DNA of 64,000 nucleotides from CAYOHP01 sp964403795 [NCBI: uncultured bacterium] (lineage in GTDB: Bacteria > Muiribacteriota > UBA6191 > CAZXTJ01). The stretch covers positions 15,669-79,668 of the forward strand of contig CAYOHP010000016.1 of NCBI GenBank assembly GCA_964403795.1. The letters are read 5' to 3'. The notes under the pieces were generated by a model. It saw only the letters and a list, made by a program, of their open reading frames with translations. It was not told the origin of the DNA and did not search any database. Both the position numbers and the translations under genes were made by a program. Shown here piece after piece: positions 1-9,304 of this stretch. How positions within the stretch are numbered: position 1 is the first letter of the stretch; each line of letters starts with the position of its first letter.

Positions 1-157
1 CCACGCGAAGGGACCCTCGCGAACCCGCGACGTGGAACCCGCGGCCGGCCGTGCGCACCATCGGCGACCCGCATCCGCAGCGAGTTCAAGTTCCTGGCAC
101 CGGTTCTGCAAGAGGGGAACCCGTCCCGGCCGCACGATCCCCCGAAAGGAACTCCCG

Positions 158-883
158 ATGCCCGCCTCCCGCAGCCTCTCCCTCGCCCTGGTCCTGGCCC
201 TCGCCACCGTCACCGCACCCGGGATCCCCGCCGACCCCCTGCTGGGAATCGACTCCACCACCGAGGCCGAGTGGGACCAGGGCCTGGAGCCCGGAGCCCT
301 GGCTCCGCTCGAGGTCGAGACGGAGATGGCCGCGGAGTCCTCCGGGGTCGGAGCGGTCCCGGCCTTCGACCGGGAGGGGTGGGGCCGCTTCGGTGCCGTC
401 GCCTACCCGGCCGCGGCCCTCTACATGTGGACCCGCAACGGCTCCCAGCGATCCCTGACCGAGTACCAGAAGCAGAAGCTCCGGGGCCGCTTCGGGAGCC
501 TGGTCGACAAGATCACCGTCTGCTACGGAGCCAAGATGCTCGAGGAGTTCCAGGTGGGACCCTGGCGGGTCGCCTTCACCCATCCCTCGGCGGGGCAGAC
601 CTTCGGCTACCGGGTCTACCTCCGGGATCCCTTCGACGAGACCAACGCCTCGCAGATCGAGCTCCTGGCCCACGAACTCGTCCACTCCCGCCAGTACCAG
701 GCCCGCGGCGCCAGCTACGCCCGCTTCGGCCGGGACTACTTCCTGGGCTGGTACGACGCCGGCTTCTCCTACCGCCAGAACCGGATGGAGAAGGAGGCCT
801 ACGGCGAGGGCGTGGTGGGGGCGGCGGCGGGCGGATCGACCGGCCCAGTGGCCGGCGGCGGCCGGGCTGGCCGGAGGCTCTGA
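158..883 (+). CDS. Secreted HExxH-motif protein (DUF4157-like)
   Basis: A 241-residue protein of unknown function. The chosen ATG follows a GAAAGGA ribosome binding site at 144-150 and opens a typical signal peptide (hydrophobic core about residues 6-22, cleavage near AxA/D), so export is expected. The only recognisable motif is HELVH at residues 172-176 followed by SRQY, the arrangement seen in DUF4157-type putative zinc metallopeptidases; the third zinc ligand is not obvious. The tail is rich in Gly, Ala and Arg. It stands alone, convergent with the lipid operon, 73 bp from that operon's last stop codon. Proteolytic activity is inferred only from the zinc-binding motif; a non-catalytic binding domain is equally possible. 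Confidence 0.6.
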   Translation: MPASRSLSLALVLALATVTAPGIPADPLLGIDSTTEAEWDQGLEPGALAPLEVETEMAAESSGVGAVPAFDREGWGRFGAVAYPAAALYMWTRNGSQRSLTEYQKQKLRGRFGSLVDKITVCYGAKMLEEFQVGPWRVAFTHPSAGQTFGYRVYLRDPFDETNASQIELLAHELVHSRQYQARGASYARFGRDYFLGWYDAGFSYRQNRMEKEAYGEGVVGAAAGGSTGPVAGGGRAGRRL

Positions 884-956
884 GCTCGGCGATCCCGGAG
901 GGGCCCAGGAGCCGGGCGACCCCGGGAACCCGGGACCTCGCCCGCCTCGCCTCGCC

Positions 957-1697
957 CTACCTCCGGGCCGGCAGCGCGGCCCGCTCCCGCCCGGTAGCGG
1001 CCGCGTAGCCCTCGCTGCGGCCCGGGTCCCAGCCGGGCGCGAGGTTCCCGAAGATGCGGTCCAGCCGATGCAGTTCCCGGTCCCGCATCGCCCGGGCCAG
1101 GGGGCCGACGTCGGCCATCCCCACGAAAGCCTGGTAGCCCTCGGAGAGGAAGTCGACCATCCGGGTGTCGCCCACGATCATCGAGGCGGCCCGCAGGCCT
1201 TTCAGGACCAGGCCGATCCCGAGCCGGTGCGAGATGCCGTGGACCAGGCGCATCGTGTATTCGAGGAGGTCGATCTGGTGCACCCGTTGGGCGTAGTTCC
1301 CGCACTCCCGGTAGGCGGCCTCGTATCCCGCCATGTCGAACTCGGGTGGGCCTCCCCGGGACACCAGCACCTCGAGCAGCTTCCGGTCGCAGGCGATGGT
1401 GGTCTCCTGCAGCTCGATCAAGCGGGCCATCGAGTCGATGACCTCGCCCCCCAGGAAGCGGCGGGCCGTGGCGTAGATCTTCCGGAAGGCCTCGTCCCGG
1501 TCGTGGGTGTCGTCGGTGGAGTAGAGCCGGTTGAAGAAGAAGTGGCAGGCGGCGCGGTTGGCCGGCTCGGCGATGAAATCGGCGTAGGTGGCGCTCAGCC
1601 GGTCGCACTGGAACTGCTTCAGATAGGCGAGCCGCGGGTCCGCCACCGGGTGGTAGTAGCTCACCCGGTCGATCGGTTGGCCCTCGCCCCGGCTCAT
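957..1697 (-). CDS. FFLEELY-motif-like protein at the end of the lipid operon
   Basis: A 246-residue soluble, mostly helical protein. Its first 100 residues match my recollection of the FFLEELY-motif family: a QxxRL-TYADF segment, then FFFNRLY (residues about 45-51) and a following acidic TDDTHDRD stretch. No catalytic motif or membrane segment is visible and the family has no established biochemical role. The ATG overlaps the stop of plsC as ATGA (1694-1697), so translation is very probably coupled to that acyltransferase. The position at the 3' end of a fatty-acid/acyltransfer operon suggests an accessory role in lipid processing. Family assignment is from memory of the motif and moderately secure; function is unknown. 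Confidence 0.55.
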   Translation of the reverse strand: MSRGEGQPIDRVSYYHPVADPRLAYLKQFQCDRLSATYADFIAEPANRAACHFFFNRLYSTDDTHDRDEAFRKIYATARRFLGGEVIDSMARLIELQETTIACDRKLLEVLVSRGGPPEFDMAGYEAAYRECGNYAQRVHQIDLLEYTMRLVHGISHRLGIGLVLKGLRAASMIVGDTRMVDFLSEGYQAFVGMADVGPLARAMRDRELHRLDRIFGNLAPGWDPGRSEGYAAATGRERAALPARR

Positions 1698-2503
1698 GGC
1701 TCCCGCTTGGGGCGGAGCCTGGGGCCGCCCTTCTCCACCGGGACGTAGCCCTCGGGGGCAGGGTTCACCCGGGCTTCGATCTCGGCGAGCCGGGCCATGA
1801 TCTCCTTGGTGATGGCGTTCCAGGTCGGCGGGTCGTCGGGGGCGTCCTTGTAGTGGTCGAAGTGCATGGGCTCGCCCACGTGGATCGCGAACCTGCGGAA
1901 GGGTCCCGGCATCCCGGGGAGTCCGATGTGGTAGATCGGCAGCACCGGTAGCCCGGAGCGCTTCTGGAACCAGCCGGCGCCGAGTTTGCCCTTCCTGGCC
2001 AGCCGGCCGTCGGGTGAGCGGGTTCCCTCGGGGTAGATCACCAGCGCCACCCGTCGCGCCCCGGCGGTCAGGATCCGGAGTGCGTCCTGCAGGCTGAACT
2101 GCTCGATCCCCGCCTTGCGATCCACCGGCACGATCCCCATCCAGATGCAGAAGAGCTGCACCGGACGGAACACCATGCGCACCGGGTCCGCCAGCACCGT
2201 CCAGTGGATCGAGGGATCGAAGTAGCGGCGCAGCGAGGAGGCCACGAAGATCCCGGTGGAAGGGCCGTCCCACGCCGAGGTGTGGTTGGGACAGATCAGG
2301 AAGGACCCGCCCTCGACCTTGTCGAAGTTCTCCGCCCCGTGGATCTCGAGCCGGTTCAGCACCCGGTAGAGCAGGAAGCAGGCGGGAAGCAGGAAGAGGC
2401 GCTGGAGGAACCAGGAGACCCAGTAGCGGATCCGGTCGTCGGCGATCGGACGGAGGTTCGCCTCGGGTGGCAGTTCCGCCGGGGCCGCAGTGTCTTCGGT
2501 CAC
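1694..2503 (-). CDS. 1-acyl-sn-glycerol-3-phosphate acyltransferase family (PlsC-like)
   Basis: A 269-residue PlsC/LPLAT-type acyltransferase, predicted to move an acyl group from acyl-ACP or acyl-CoA to a glycerolipid at the inner membrane. A hydrophobic segment near residues 30-50 ([18 protein letters not shown]) precedes the NHTSAWDG box (an NHxxxxD form), and YPEGTRS supplies the substrate-binding EGTR motif. The start is GTG at 2503 because GTGA overlaps the stop of the FabI-like gene and a GAAGAGG site sits just upstream. Its place after ketosynthase, ACP and reductases implies that the operon's product is esterified into a membrane lipid. A general housekeeping PlsC role is possible but less likely given the coupling. 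Confidence 0.85.
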   Translation of the reverse strand: MTEDTAAPAELPPEANLRPIADDRIRYWVSWFLQRLFLLPACFLLYRVLNRLEIHGAENFDKVEGGSFLICPNHTSAWDGPSTGIFVASSLRRYFDPSIHWTVLADPVRMVFRPVQLFCIWMGIVPVDRKAGIEQFSLQDALRILTAGARRVALVIYPEGTRSPDGRLARKGKLGAGWFQKRSGLPVLPIYHIGLPGMPGPFRRFAIHVGEPMHFDHYKDAPDDPPTWNAITKEIMARLAEIEARVNPAPEGYVPVEKGGPRLRPKREP

Positions 2504-3324
2504 GGCCCCTCTTCGGGAGAATCCGGACGCATGGCCAGCCGGACGATCTCCTTGTCGAAGTAGTTGATCGACATGCCGGCGTCCACCACGATCCCCTGGG
2601 CGTTGATCCCGGAGGAGCGCGGCGAGAGCAGGAACGCGGTGGTGTGGGCGACCTCCTCGGTGGTCACCCCAAAGCCGCGGGGGATCACCTTCTCGGAGTA
2701 GAGGTAGCTCTGGGCGTACCCCGGGATCCCCGCCGAGGAGCTGGTCTTCAGGAGCCCGGCCCGGACCGCGTTGAACCGGACCTTGGTGGACGTCGAGAAG
2801 CTCTTGGCCAGGAACACGACGGACGAGTCGAGGGCGGCCTTGACCGGGGCCATGTAGCCGTAGTTCTCGGCCGCCATGGTGGTCGTCGAGATCGAGATGG
2901 CCACCACCGACCCCTGCTCCGGGTCGAGCAGGTCCTTGAAGACTTCCGCGACCTTGATGAGCGAGTAGGCCGAGATGTTCACGGCCTGCAGGAAGTCGGC
3001 CCGGTCGGTCTGGTGGAACGCCCGGAAACCCTTCGAGTAGTTGGCGAAGGCCAGCGAGTGGACGATGCCGTGGAGCACCGGGTAGTCGGAGGTCACGGCC
3101 CGTCCCAGGGCCTCGATGGCCCCGTCCTTCTCCACGTCGCAGACGAAGACCGGACGGTCGCCCAGGAGCTTCGCCAGCTGGGCCTTCCGCTCCTCGGTGC
3201 GCACGCTGTAGAGGACCCGGGCCCCGGCCTCCTCGAGGACGCGCCCGACGTGGAAGCCGACGCTCTTCTTGTTGGCGACGCCCATCACCAGGATGGTCTT
3301 GCCCGAGAGACCCAGGAAGTCCAT
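2500..3324 (-). CDS. FabI-like enoyl-ACP reductase (SDR superfamily)
   Basis: A 274-residue short-chain dehydrogenase of the enoyl-ACP reductase type. It has the divergent FabI nucleotide-binding start ([13 protein letters not shown], residues 15-27) and the YxxxxxxK pair as Tyr155 and Lys162. The family's first active-site tyrosine (Tyr146 in E. coli FabI) aligns with Ile145 here, so the active site is not textbook FabI. It would reduce the trans-2-enoyl-ACP made by the neighbouring dehydratase, or a related conjugated enoyl substrate. A strong GAGGAGGAG site precedes the ATG. It lies 57 bp after the fabZ-like gene and overlaps plsC by four bases. Another SDR activity on an acyl-ACP cannot be excluded. 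Confidence 0.75.
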   Translation of the reverse strand: MDFLGLSGKTILVMGVANKKSVGFHVGRVLEEAGARVLYSVRTEERKAQLAKLLGDRPVFVCDVEKDGAIEALGRAVTSDYPVLHGIVHSLAFANYSKGFRAFHQTDRADFLQAVNISAYSLIKVAEVFKDLLDPEQGSVVAISISTTTMAAENYGYMAPVKAALDSSVVFLAKSFSTSTKVRFNAVRAGLLKTSSSAGIPGYAQSYLYSEKVIPRGFGVTTEEVAHTTAFLLSPRSSGINAQGIVVDAGMSINYFDKEIVRLAMRPDSPEEGP

Positions 3325-3381
3325 GCGCTCCTCCTCGTCGCTGCCTCGGGACGGCCTGCGGGGGGCCGCCTCCCGGCCCTG

Positions 3382-3831
3382 TTACCCTGCCGCCGCGCCG
3401 GCCTCCACCAGGCTCACGGCGAACTCCAGTCGCAACGCGACCTTGCCGCCGCTGCGCACCGTGCCGTTCATGAACCAGGCGTTGGAGATCCGCTCGGTGA
3501 GCGACACCTCGACCTCGATGGTGTCCCCCGGTCGGACCATCCCCTTGAACTTGGCGTTGTTGGACCGGGTGAGCACCGGGATCCCGGTGATCCCTTCGCC
3601 GAGGCCGGCCGCGATCAGCAGGGCCCCTGTCTGGTAGCAGGCTTCGCACAGCACCACGCCCGGGGTGATCGGGTTGCCCGGGTAGTGGCCCCGGTAGAAG
3701 TCCTCCTCGGGGCGGAAGGTGCGGCGGGTGACCATCCGCTTCCCCGGCTCGTGCCCGACGATCTCGTCGACGAACAGGAAGGGGGGACGGTGGGGGATCA
3801 GATCGGTGACCCTGGGCAGGGCGTCGGCCAT
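3382..3831 (-). CDS. fabZ: Beta-hydroxyacyl-ACP dehydratase (FabZ/hotdog family)
   Basis: A 149-residue single hotdog-fold dehydratase that would remove water from 3-hydroxyacyl-ACP. The N-terminal IPHRPPFLFVDEI segment is classic FabZ. The catalytic pair is His49 (GHYPGNPITPG) and Glu63 (VLCEAC); the helix residue after Glu is Cys rather than the more usual Ala/Met. Length is normal for FabZ. The ATG at 3831 shares one base with the fabG stop (TGATG), so the two are co-translated. Together with FabG, the FabI-like protein, ACP and the ketosynthase it completes a full type II elongation cycle within one operon. Confidence 0.85.
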   Translation of the reverse strand: MADALPRVTDLIPHRPPFLFVDEIVGHEPGKRMVTRRTFRPEEDFYRGHYPGNPITPGVVLCEACYQTGALLIAAGLGEGITGIPVLTRSNNAKFKGMVRPGDTIEVEVSLTERISNAWFMNGTVRSGGKVALRLEFAVSLVEAGAAAG

Positions 3832-4574
3832 CACAGTCCCCCGGTGACCTCGAGGACCGTGCCGGTGACGTAGCTGGCGCCTTCGCTGGCCAGGTAGAAG
3901 ACCGCGTGGGCCACGTCGGCCGGGGTCCCGAAGCGCTTGAGCGGCACCTGCTCCAGGTACTGCTTGCGGAGCTCCTCCGGCAGGTCCTCGATCAGTTCGG
4001 TGTCGATGAACCCGGGCGAGACGCAGTTGACGGTGATCTTGCGCTTGGCGACCTCCTTGGCCAGGGCCTTGGTCATGCCGACCTGGCCGGCCTTGGAGGC
4101 ACCGTAGTTGGTCTGGCCGGCGAACCCGTGCTTGCCGGAGGGCGAGGTGATGTTGATGATCCGGCCGTAGCGCCGCTTCATCATCAGGAGGACCGCGAAC
4201 TTGCTGGTGTTGAAGCAGCCGGTCAGGTTCACGTCGATCACCCGCTGCCATGCCTCGGGAGCCATCGAGATCAGGAGGCCGTCCTTGCGGATGCCTCCGT
4301 TGTTCACCAGGATGTCGATCCGGCCCCCGGTCTCGGAGTCGAGCCCCGCGAAGAACGCCTCCACGGCTCCGTGGTCGGCCACGTCGAATTTGCGGGTCAG
4401 GACCTTGCCGGAGAGCTCGGCGCACTCCGCCTCGAAGGCCTTGGCGGCCTCTTCGTTGGAGGTGTAGGTGGCATAGACGGTGGCTCCCCGCTCGGCGAAG
4501 CCCCGGGCGATGGCCCGCCCGATCCCCCGGGTGCCTCCGGTGACCACCGCGACCTGGTCCTGGAACTCGCTCAT
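3831..4574 (-). CDS. fabG: 3-oxoacyl-ACP reductase FabG
   Basis: A 247-residue SDR reductase, the NADPH-dependent ketoreduction step of the elongation cycle. It has the TGGTRGIG cofactor loop (residues 12-19), NNGG at 91-94 in place of the common NNAG, and a full catalytic set Ser144, Tyr157 and Lys161 within YGASK. The C-terminal [12 protein letters not shown] is typical of FabG. A GGGAGGAGAG site precedes the ATG. It sits 31 bp downstream of the first CrtI-like gene and overlaps the dehydratase gene by one base. The Asn-Asn-Gly-Gly change is conservative and does not argue against activity. Confidence 0.9.
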   Translation of the reverse strand: MSEFQDQVAVVTGGTRGIGRAIARGFAERGATVYATYTSNEEAAKAFEAECAELSGKVLTRKFDVADHGAVEAFFAGLDSETGGRIDILVNNGGIRKDGLLISMAPEAWQRVIDVNLTGCFNTSKFAVLLMMKRRYGRIINITSPSGKHGFAGQTNYGASKAGQVGMTKALAKEVAKRKITVNCVSPGFIDTELIEDLPEELRKQYLEQVPLKRFGTPADVAHAVFYLASEGASYVTGTVLEVTGGL

Positions 4575-4605
4575 CGCTCTCCTCCCGCCTCGGTCCCCGC
4601 CTGGC

Positions 4606-6054
4606 TCAGGCCCTGAGGTACCGGTCCGCGTCGTTGGCGACGATCACGCCGTAGTTCAGCGCTCCCAGCCAGCCCGACATGATGATCCCGACCGAGCCCG
4701 CATGGTAGAGCCCGGGGACCCGCTTGGGCAGGTCCATGCTCACCTTCAGGCCCTCGAACTTGGTCCCGAAGGACGAGCCGCCCCAGTGGCGGGTGTAGTG
4801 GTGGAAGGTCCTCGGGGTGGCGGCCTCGACGTGGTCGAGCTTGGCCACGATGCCCGGGATGTGGTGCTCGACCGCCTCCAGGGTGGTGTCGATCAGGACC
4901 TTCTTGGCCGCCTCGTAGTCCTCGGGCGGGAGGTCCGCCCAGTCCTCCCAGCGGGCGTTGGTCGAGGAGACCACCGCATAGCGCTCGAACTTGGTGCCCT
5001 GGTTGTGGGGCCGGATGTCCGGGTAGTAGACCGAATAGGTCCGGCTCGTCACGTGCATGGCGCAGAGCGCCTCGGTGTCGTAGACCGGGTGGGTGGAGGT
5101 GAAGATGAGCTCCCCGCAGTGGGGGATGCTCTCGCCGGCCTTCAGTCCCATGAACACCTGGCAGCTCGAGGTGTTGACCCGGACGGCCTTGCATTCCTCG
5201 ACCAGGTCGCGGGGAAGGGCCTCCTCGCCGACCAGCTGCAGCACGGTGTTCTTCAACCCGGCGTTGGAGATCACGCAGCGGGCCCGGATCTCCTTGCCCC
5301 CGGCCACCACCCCGGCGGTCCGGCCGTCCTCCACCAGGATCTTCTCGACCATGACCTTGGTCCGGACGTCGACCCCGTTGTCCCGCATGATCTTCAGCAT
5401 CTTGCGGATCAGGACGTCGGTGCCTCCCCGGTAGATGTAGACGCCCTTGGACATGAAGTTCGAGAACACGATCCCGTAGCTGATGGCCGGCTCGTCCAGG
5501 CCCGAGCCGTTGGCGTAGGTGATCGGCTCCATGAGCAGGCGCCAGACGTCGAGGCGATCGGGGAACCACTTCTGGAACAGCTGCCTCGTGGTCATGGACT
5601 GGTCCTGGTGGAACTCCATGCCCCGGACGTGCTCGAAGAAGCCGTTCACGCTCTCCCGCGGCACCCCGAAGGTCTCGACCAGGTGCCGGGTGAAGTCCAC
5701 CTCGTCGAAGGTGGTGGTCAGCTCGAACTGGGGATTGCGGAAGACGATGTCCTTGACCTGGACGATGTCGTCGGCGATCTCCCGGCTCCAGTACTTGCGG
5801 CAGGACTTGATCATCCCGTACGGGAAACCGTGGAGCGAGATGTCGAAGATGTGCCCGCCCGGGCGCTTGAAGTAGGTGGCCAGCCCGCCCAGGTTGTAGT
5901 GGTGCTCGAGCAGCAGAACCGAGTGCCCGGAGCAGGCCAGGCGGTTGGCTGCGGTCATGCCGCCCAGGCCCGAACCGATCACGATCGCGTCGTAGTGGTC
6001 GCGCAGGTCGGAGAGGCGGTCGGTGGGGCGGCGGGTCTTGGGCTCGTATCCCAT
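4606..6054 (-). CDS. Phytoene desaturase-like FAD-dependent oxidoreductase 1 (CrtI/CrtISO family)
   Basis: A 482-residue flavoprotein of the CrtI/carotenoid isomerase family. Residues about 22-60 form the Rossmann FAD-binding site ([16 protein letters not shown], then [11 protein letters not shown]), and the C terminus carries the second FAD contact ([10 protein letters not shown]...GWLGALNYG). Such enzymes desaturate or isomerise long polyene chains. No carotenoid genes (crtB, squalene or phytoene synthases) are nearby; the neighbours are fatty-acid synthesis genes, so the likelier substrate is an acyl-ACP or free acyl chain. An AGGAA site precedes the start. It shares family but limited sequence similarity with the next gene. 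The reaction is not predictable from sequence. Confidence 0.8.
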   Translation of the reverse strand: MGYEPKTRRPTDRLSDLRDHYDAIVIGSGLGGMTAANRLACSGHSVLLLEHHYNLGGLATYFKRPGGHIFDISLHGFPYGMIKSCRKYWSREIADDIVQVKDIVFRNPQFELTTTFDEVDFTRHLVETFGVPRESVNGFFEHVRGMEFHQDQSMTTRQLFQKWFPDRLDVWRLLMEPITYANGSGLDEPAISYGIVFSNFMSKGVYIYRGGTDVLIRKMLKIMRDNGVDVRTKVMVEKILVEDGRTAGVVAGGKEIRARCVISNAGLKNTVLQLVGEEALPRDLVEECKAVRVNTSSCQVFMGLKAGESIPHCGELIFTSTHPVYDTEALCAMHVTSRTYSVYYPDIRPHNQGTKFERYAVVSSTNARWEDWADLPPEDYEAAKKVLIDTTLEAVEHHIPGIVAKLDHVEAATPRTFHHYTRHWGGSSFGTKFEGLKVSMDLPKRVPGLYHAGSVGIIMSGWLGALNYGVIVANDADRYLRA

Positions 6055-6097
6055 GGGGGTTCCTGTGGTCCGGGGTTGCGGGAGACCCGCGATACTA

Positions 6098-7483
6098 CTA
6101 CTTCAGCAGGTGGGCGTTGGCCATGGAGATGCCCGAGAGCATGGCTCCGGTGATGCCCAGGAACCCCTGGTCGGTACCGCAGAGGAAGAGGTTCTCGACG
6201 TGGGTCCGCCCGTCCTTCACCTTGTTGGGAGCTCCGTAGATGGCCCCGCCCAGGTGGCTGGTGAAGCGGGTGACGGTCCGGGGTGTGAAGGTGTCGATGT
6301 AGGTCACATGGGAGCGGAAGGGGGGAATCACGGTCTCCACGTCCCGGACCTGTGCCTCGAAGGCCTCCTGCTTGGCGGCCCGGTAGGCGGCCTCGTCGAG
6401 CTCCACCCAGCGATCGTAGTTGGCCAGGCTGGTGAAGCGGATCACGCCCTCGGGCAGCGTCCGGTCGTGGGCGTAGTTGTTGGGGGCGCAGATCACCCCG
6501 CTCCTGGTATCGATGCGGTCCTCGGGACGCCGATAGGCGAGCCGCTCGTCCAGGCAGAAGAAGGTGATGCACTTGTCGTAGCCGAGATCACGCGGCTCCC
6601 GGTCGAGGATGGCGATCGATTCGACGAAGGAGAGCTTGCCCGCCGGCGGCAGCTCGTCGCCCTCCCGGAAATCGGAGAGCATCCTCAGGGTCTCGAGGTG
6701 TCCGGCCGAGGAGAGGACCCCGCCGCACTCCAGGACCTCGCCGTCGTCGAGCTCGACGCTCCGGGCCCGGCCTCCCCGGACCATGATCCGTCGGACCCCC
6801 GCCTTCATGCGCAGGACGCCGCCGGCGGCCAGGAACTTCTTCCGGAGGATCTGGAGGATCTCCCGCACCCCGCCCCAGGGCCGGGCGAAGCCCTCGAAGA
6901 ACAGGCTCCGGAACATGATCACGAACTGGCCCCAGTCCATGTCGTCTTCCCGGGCGGAGCCGTAGAAGAAGCAGGGGGCCAGGATCATCTCGACCAGCAG
7001 CGGCTCCCGCAGGAAATCGGGCAGGACCTGGCGGGCGGTGACGGTCTCGGCCGAGAGGCTGGTCGCCTCCTCGTCGGCCCGGATCCGGGCGGCGAGCCGG
7101 TCGAAGCCGTCGATCTCGCCGGGGAAACGCTCCGCGACCTGGCTGCGCAGCAGCTCGAAATCGTTGGAGAAGGTCAGGGCCGCGCCGGGGAAGCGGATGT
7201 CGGAGGTGGTCTGGGGGAAGAGCCCCAGCTCCTCGTGGCGGATCCGGAGCTGGCGGAGCAGCTTGGTGAGCGGCGCGCCCCGGGTCCCGGGCGGGACGTA
7301 GTTCGTCATGGCGTGGAGGCCGACGTCGAACTTGCGCCCCGCCTGCTTGTAGAAGGAGTTCAGGCCCCCGAGCACGTTGTGCCGCTCGAGGATCAGCACC
7401 TTCTTCTCGAAGTGCGCCAGACGGATTCCGGCCGCCAGACCGGACATGCCGGCCCCGATGATGACGACGTCCCACTGGCTCAT
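6098..7483 (-). CDS. Phytoene desaturase-like FAD-dependent oxidoreductase 2 (CrtI family)
   Basis: A 461-residue second CrtI-family flavoprotein. The N-terminal dinucleotide fold ([18 protein letters not shown], residues 5-22, then [11 protein letters not shown]) and the C-terminal segment ending [18 protein letters not shown] define the family. It lies 43 bp upstream of the first CrtI-like gene, so the two may work as a pair, either sequentially or as a heteromer, as multi-enzyme carotenoid desaturase/isomerase systems do. A clear Shine-Dalgarno sequence is missing at the chosen ATG. The 106-bp spacer separating it from the ACP gene contains several GC-rich hairpins that could tune its expression relative to ACP. 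The substrate is inferred to be an acyl chain from context only. Confidence 0.8.
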   Translation of the reverse strand: MSQWDVVIIGAGMSGLAAGIRLAHFEKKVLILERHNVLGGLNSFYKQAGRKFDVGLHAMTNYVPPGTRGAPLTKLLRQLRIRHEELGLFPQTTSDIRFPGAALTFSNDFELLRSQVAERFPGEIDGFDRLAARIRADEEATSLSAETVTARQVLPDFLREPLLVEMILAPCFFYGSAREDDMDWGQFVIMFRSLFFEGFARPWGGVREILQILRKKFLAAGGVLRMKAGVRRIMVRGGRARSVELDDGEVLECGGVLSSAGHLETLRMLSDFREGDELPPAGKLSFVESIAILDREPRDLGYDKCITFFCLDERLAYRRPEDRIDTRSGVICAPNNYAHDRTLPEGVIRFTSLANYDRWVELDEAAYRAAKQEAFEAQVRDVETVIPPFRSHVTYIDTFTPRTVTRFTSHLGGAIYGAPNKVKDGRTHVENLFLCGTDQGFLGITGAMLSGISMANAHLLK

Positions 7484-7511
7484 GGCGGAGGATCCGGGAG
7501 ATGCGGCCGAC

Positions 7512-7564
7512 CGGGGGCGCGCCCCCGAGGGGCCACCGGGTGGCCGGACCGGCGAACCGTCCGG
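7512..7564. promoter_or_regulatory. Series of three GC-rich hairpins in the ACP-CrtI spacer
   Basis: The 106-bp gap between the ACP gene and the second CrtI-like gene holds a perfect 16-bp palindrome (7512-7527), a 6-bp stem with a 3-nt loop (7531-7545, GGCCAC/GTGGCC) and a 6-bp stem with a 9-nt loop (7544-7564, CCGGAC/GTCCGG), the last two partly overlapping. None is followed by a T-run, so this is not a classic terminator. A partial terminator or mRNA-processing and stability element that keeps ACP transcript in excess is plausible, as in many ACP operons. Confidence 0.35.
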
Positions 7565-7589
7565 GCAAGCCCGGCCGGCTGCCGGCAGG

Positions 7590-7853
<264 letters not shown>

Positions 7854-7912
7854 CGGGTTTCCAATCCGTCTCTCTCAGGTAGGCGTTGGCACTCGGGGCG
7901 GACCTCGACGGG

Positions 7913-9151
7913 TCAACCCTCGAACTTCCGGACGATCAGGACCGAGTTGATCCCCAGCATCCCGAAGGAGTTGTTGAGGATCGTCTTGGCGTCCACCCCG
8001 GTCCGGGGCTCGTTCAGGACGAGGTTCTCGAGGTGGCACTCGGGGTCGAGGCTGTCCACGTTGATGGTGGGGTGGACGGCCTTGTCCTCGAACGAGGGCA
8101 GGTTGCCGGCCAGTTCGAGGGCACCGGCAGCGCCCATGGCGTGCCCGATGTAGCTCTTGGTGTTGTTGACGAAGGTGGTCGGGCACCCGGAGAAGACCTC
8201 TCGCAGCGCCTTGCACTCCTCGATGTCCCCGGCGGGCGTGGCGGTGGCGTGGGTACTGACGATGTCGATGGCGGAGGCGGGGATGCCAGCCTTGGCGAGG
8301 GCCCGCCGCATGCACTCGGCCTGCTGCACCGGGTTGGGGAGCACGTAGTCGGAGGCATCGGAGTTGATGTGCCAGCCGATCATCTCGGCCACGATCTTCG
8401 CCCCTCGGGCCTTGGCGTCGGAGAGACGCTCGACCGTGAACAGGGCCCCACCCTCGGAGATGACGATCCCGTTGCGGTCCCGGTCGAAGGGTCGGGAGGC
8501 CTTGGTGGGGTCCTCGTGGGTGGCGAGCGCGCCCTGGGAGGCGAAGGCGGCGAAGATCCCGAAGGTCTGGGGCGACTCGGAGACGCCCCCGGCGATCGCC
8601 AGGTCGCACTCGCCCAGCAGCAGCTGCTGGGCGGCCTGGATCAGCCCGGCGTTGCCCCCGGCACAGGCCGCCCCGATGGTGTAGGCGGCTCCGGTGATCC
8701 CGAGGTTCAGGCTCACCTCGCCCGCAGGGGCGTTGGCCACGGTGCGGGGATTGTGGTGGTGGGTCCAGTACTTGGTGTCGTAGTTGTACTGGCTGATGTT
8801 GTAGATCTCGTGCTCGGTCTCGACGTTGCCGTGCTCGGTGATCCCGATGTAGATGCCGATCCGGGAGCGGTCCCGCTCCTCGATCCGGATCCCGGAGTCC
8901 TTCAGGGCCTCCTGGGCGCAGTAGATGGCGATGCTCCCGGCCCGGGTGCCCCGGCGGGCGTCCTTCTTCTTGCGGTACAGGGCGACGTCGAAGTCGCACA
9001 GGCCGGCGAAGACCTTGCCCATGTAGCGGGTCTCGGTCTGGCGCACCCCGGAGACCCCGGCAAGCAGGTTCTTCCGGTACTCCGCGAGATTGTTCCCGTT
9101 GGGGGAGGTCAGTCCGACCCCCGTGATCACGATGCGCTTGTCGTCACCCAT
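7913..9151 (-). CDS. Beta-ketoacyl-ACP synthase (FabF-like)
   Basis: A 412-residue thiolase-fold condensing enzyme and probably the first gene of the operon. The active-site triad is intact: Cys163 (GAACAGGN), His301 (THATATPAGD) and His337 (SYIGHAMGAAG). Length and spacing match FabF, so it should extend acyl-ACP with malonyl-ACP. Differences from housekeeping FabF around residues 105-135 (TEHGNVETEHEIYNISQYNYD) may alter chain selection. No chain-length-factor partner is present, so it acts alone rather than as a KS/CLF pair. No convincing -35/-10 was found in the 153 bp upstream, which also contain the terminator of the preceding gene. Confidence 0.88.
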   Translation of the reverse strand: MGDDKRIVITGVGLTSPNGNNLAEYRKNLLAGVSGVRQTETRYMGKVFAGLCDFDVALYRKKKDARRGTRAGSIAIYCAQEALKDSGIRIEERDRSRIGIYIGITEHGNVETEHEIYNISQYNYDTKYWTHHHNPRTVANAPAGEVSLNLGITGAAYTIGAACAGGNAGLIQAAQQLLLGECDLAIAGGVSESPQTFGIFAAFASQGALATHEDPTKASRPFDRDRNGIVISEGGALFTVERLSDAKARGAKIVAEMIGWHINSDASDYVLPNPVQQAECMRRALAKAGIPASAIDIVSTHATATPAGDIEECKALREVFSGCPTTFVNNTKSYIGHAMGAAGALELAGNLPSFEDKAVHPTINVDSLDPECHLENLVLNEPRTGVDAKTILNNSFGMLGINSVLIVRKFEG

Positions 9152-9241
9152 GGCCCTACCATCCAGGCGTAAGACCCGAATGATCCAACACGGTCGGGGG
9201 GGGAGGCAACATCTCTCCTCGCGGAGGGGGTGGGAAAGAAG

Positions 9242-9274
9242 GCAGCCCGACGGCCCAGGGGGACGTCGGGCTGC
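9242..9274 (-). terminator. Intrinsic terminator after ATP-grasp gene A
   Basis: A perfect 11-bp stem (GCAGCCCGACG / CGTCGGGCTGC) with an 11-nt loop lies 30 bp past the stop of the leftward ATP-grasp gene A. Reading leftward it is followed by a pyrimidine stretch with TTCTTT. It separates the 9.3-17.1 kb genes from the lipid operon. Confidence 0.6.
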
Positions 9275-9304
9275 TCTCGACCGGGGGGATGCCTCCCGGT
9301 CGCC

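Noticed and set aside
884-956. Terminator between the HExxH gene and the lipid operon
   Set aside because: Only short overlapping CCCGGG palindromes are present, without a distinct stem-loop.
2467-3873. Long open frame on the plus strand opposite fabI and the dehydratase gene
   Set aside because: Antisense shadow typical of GC-rich DNA; composition is Gly/Asp/Arg/His repeats with no motif, while the minus strand encodes recognisable enzymes.
9195-9230. G-rich run before the ketosynthase gene as a G-quadruplex regulator
   Set aside because: G-runs of this size are frequent throughout the window and show no special placement.
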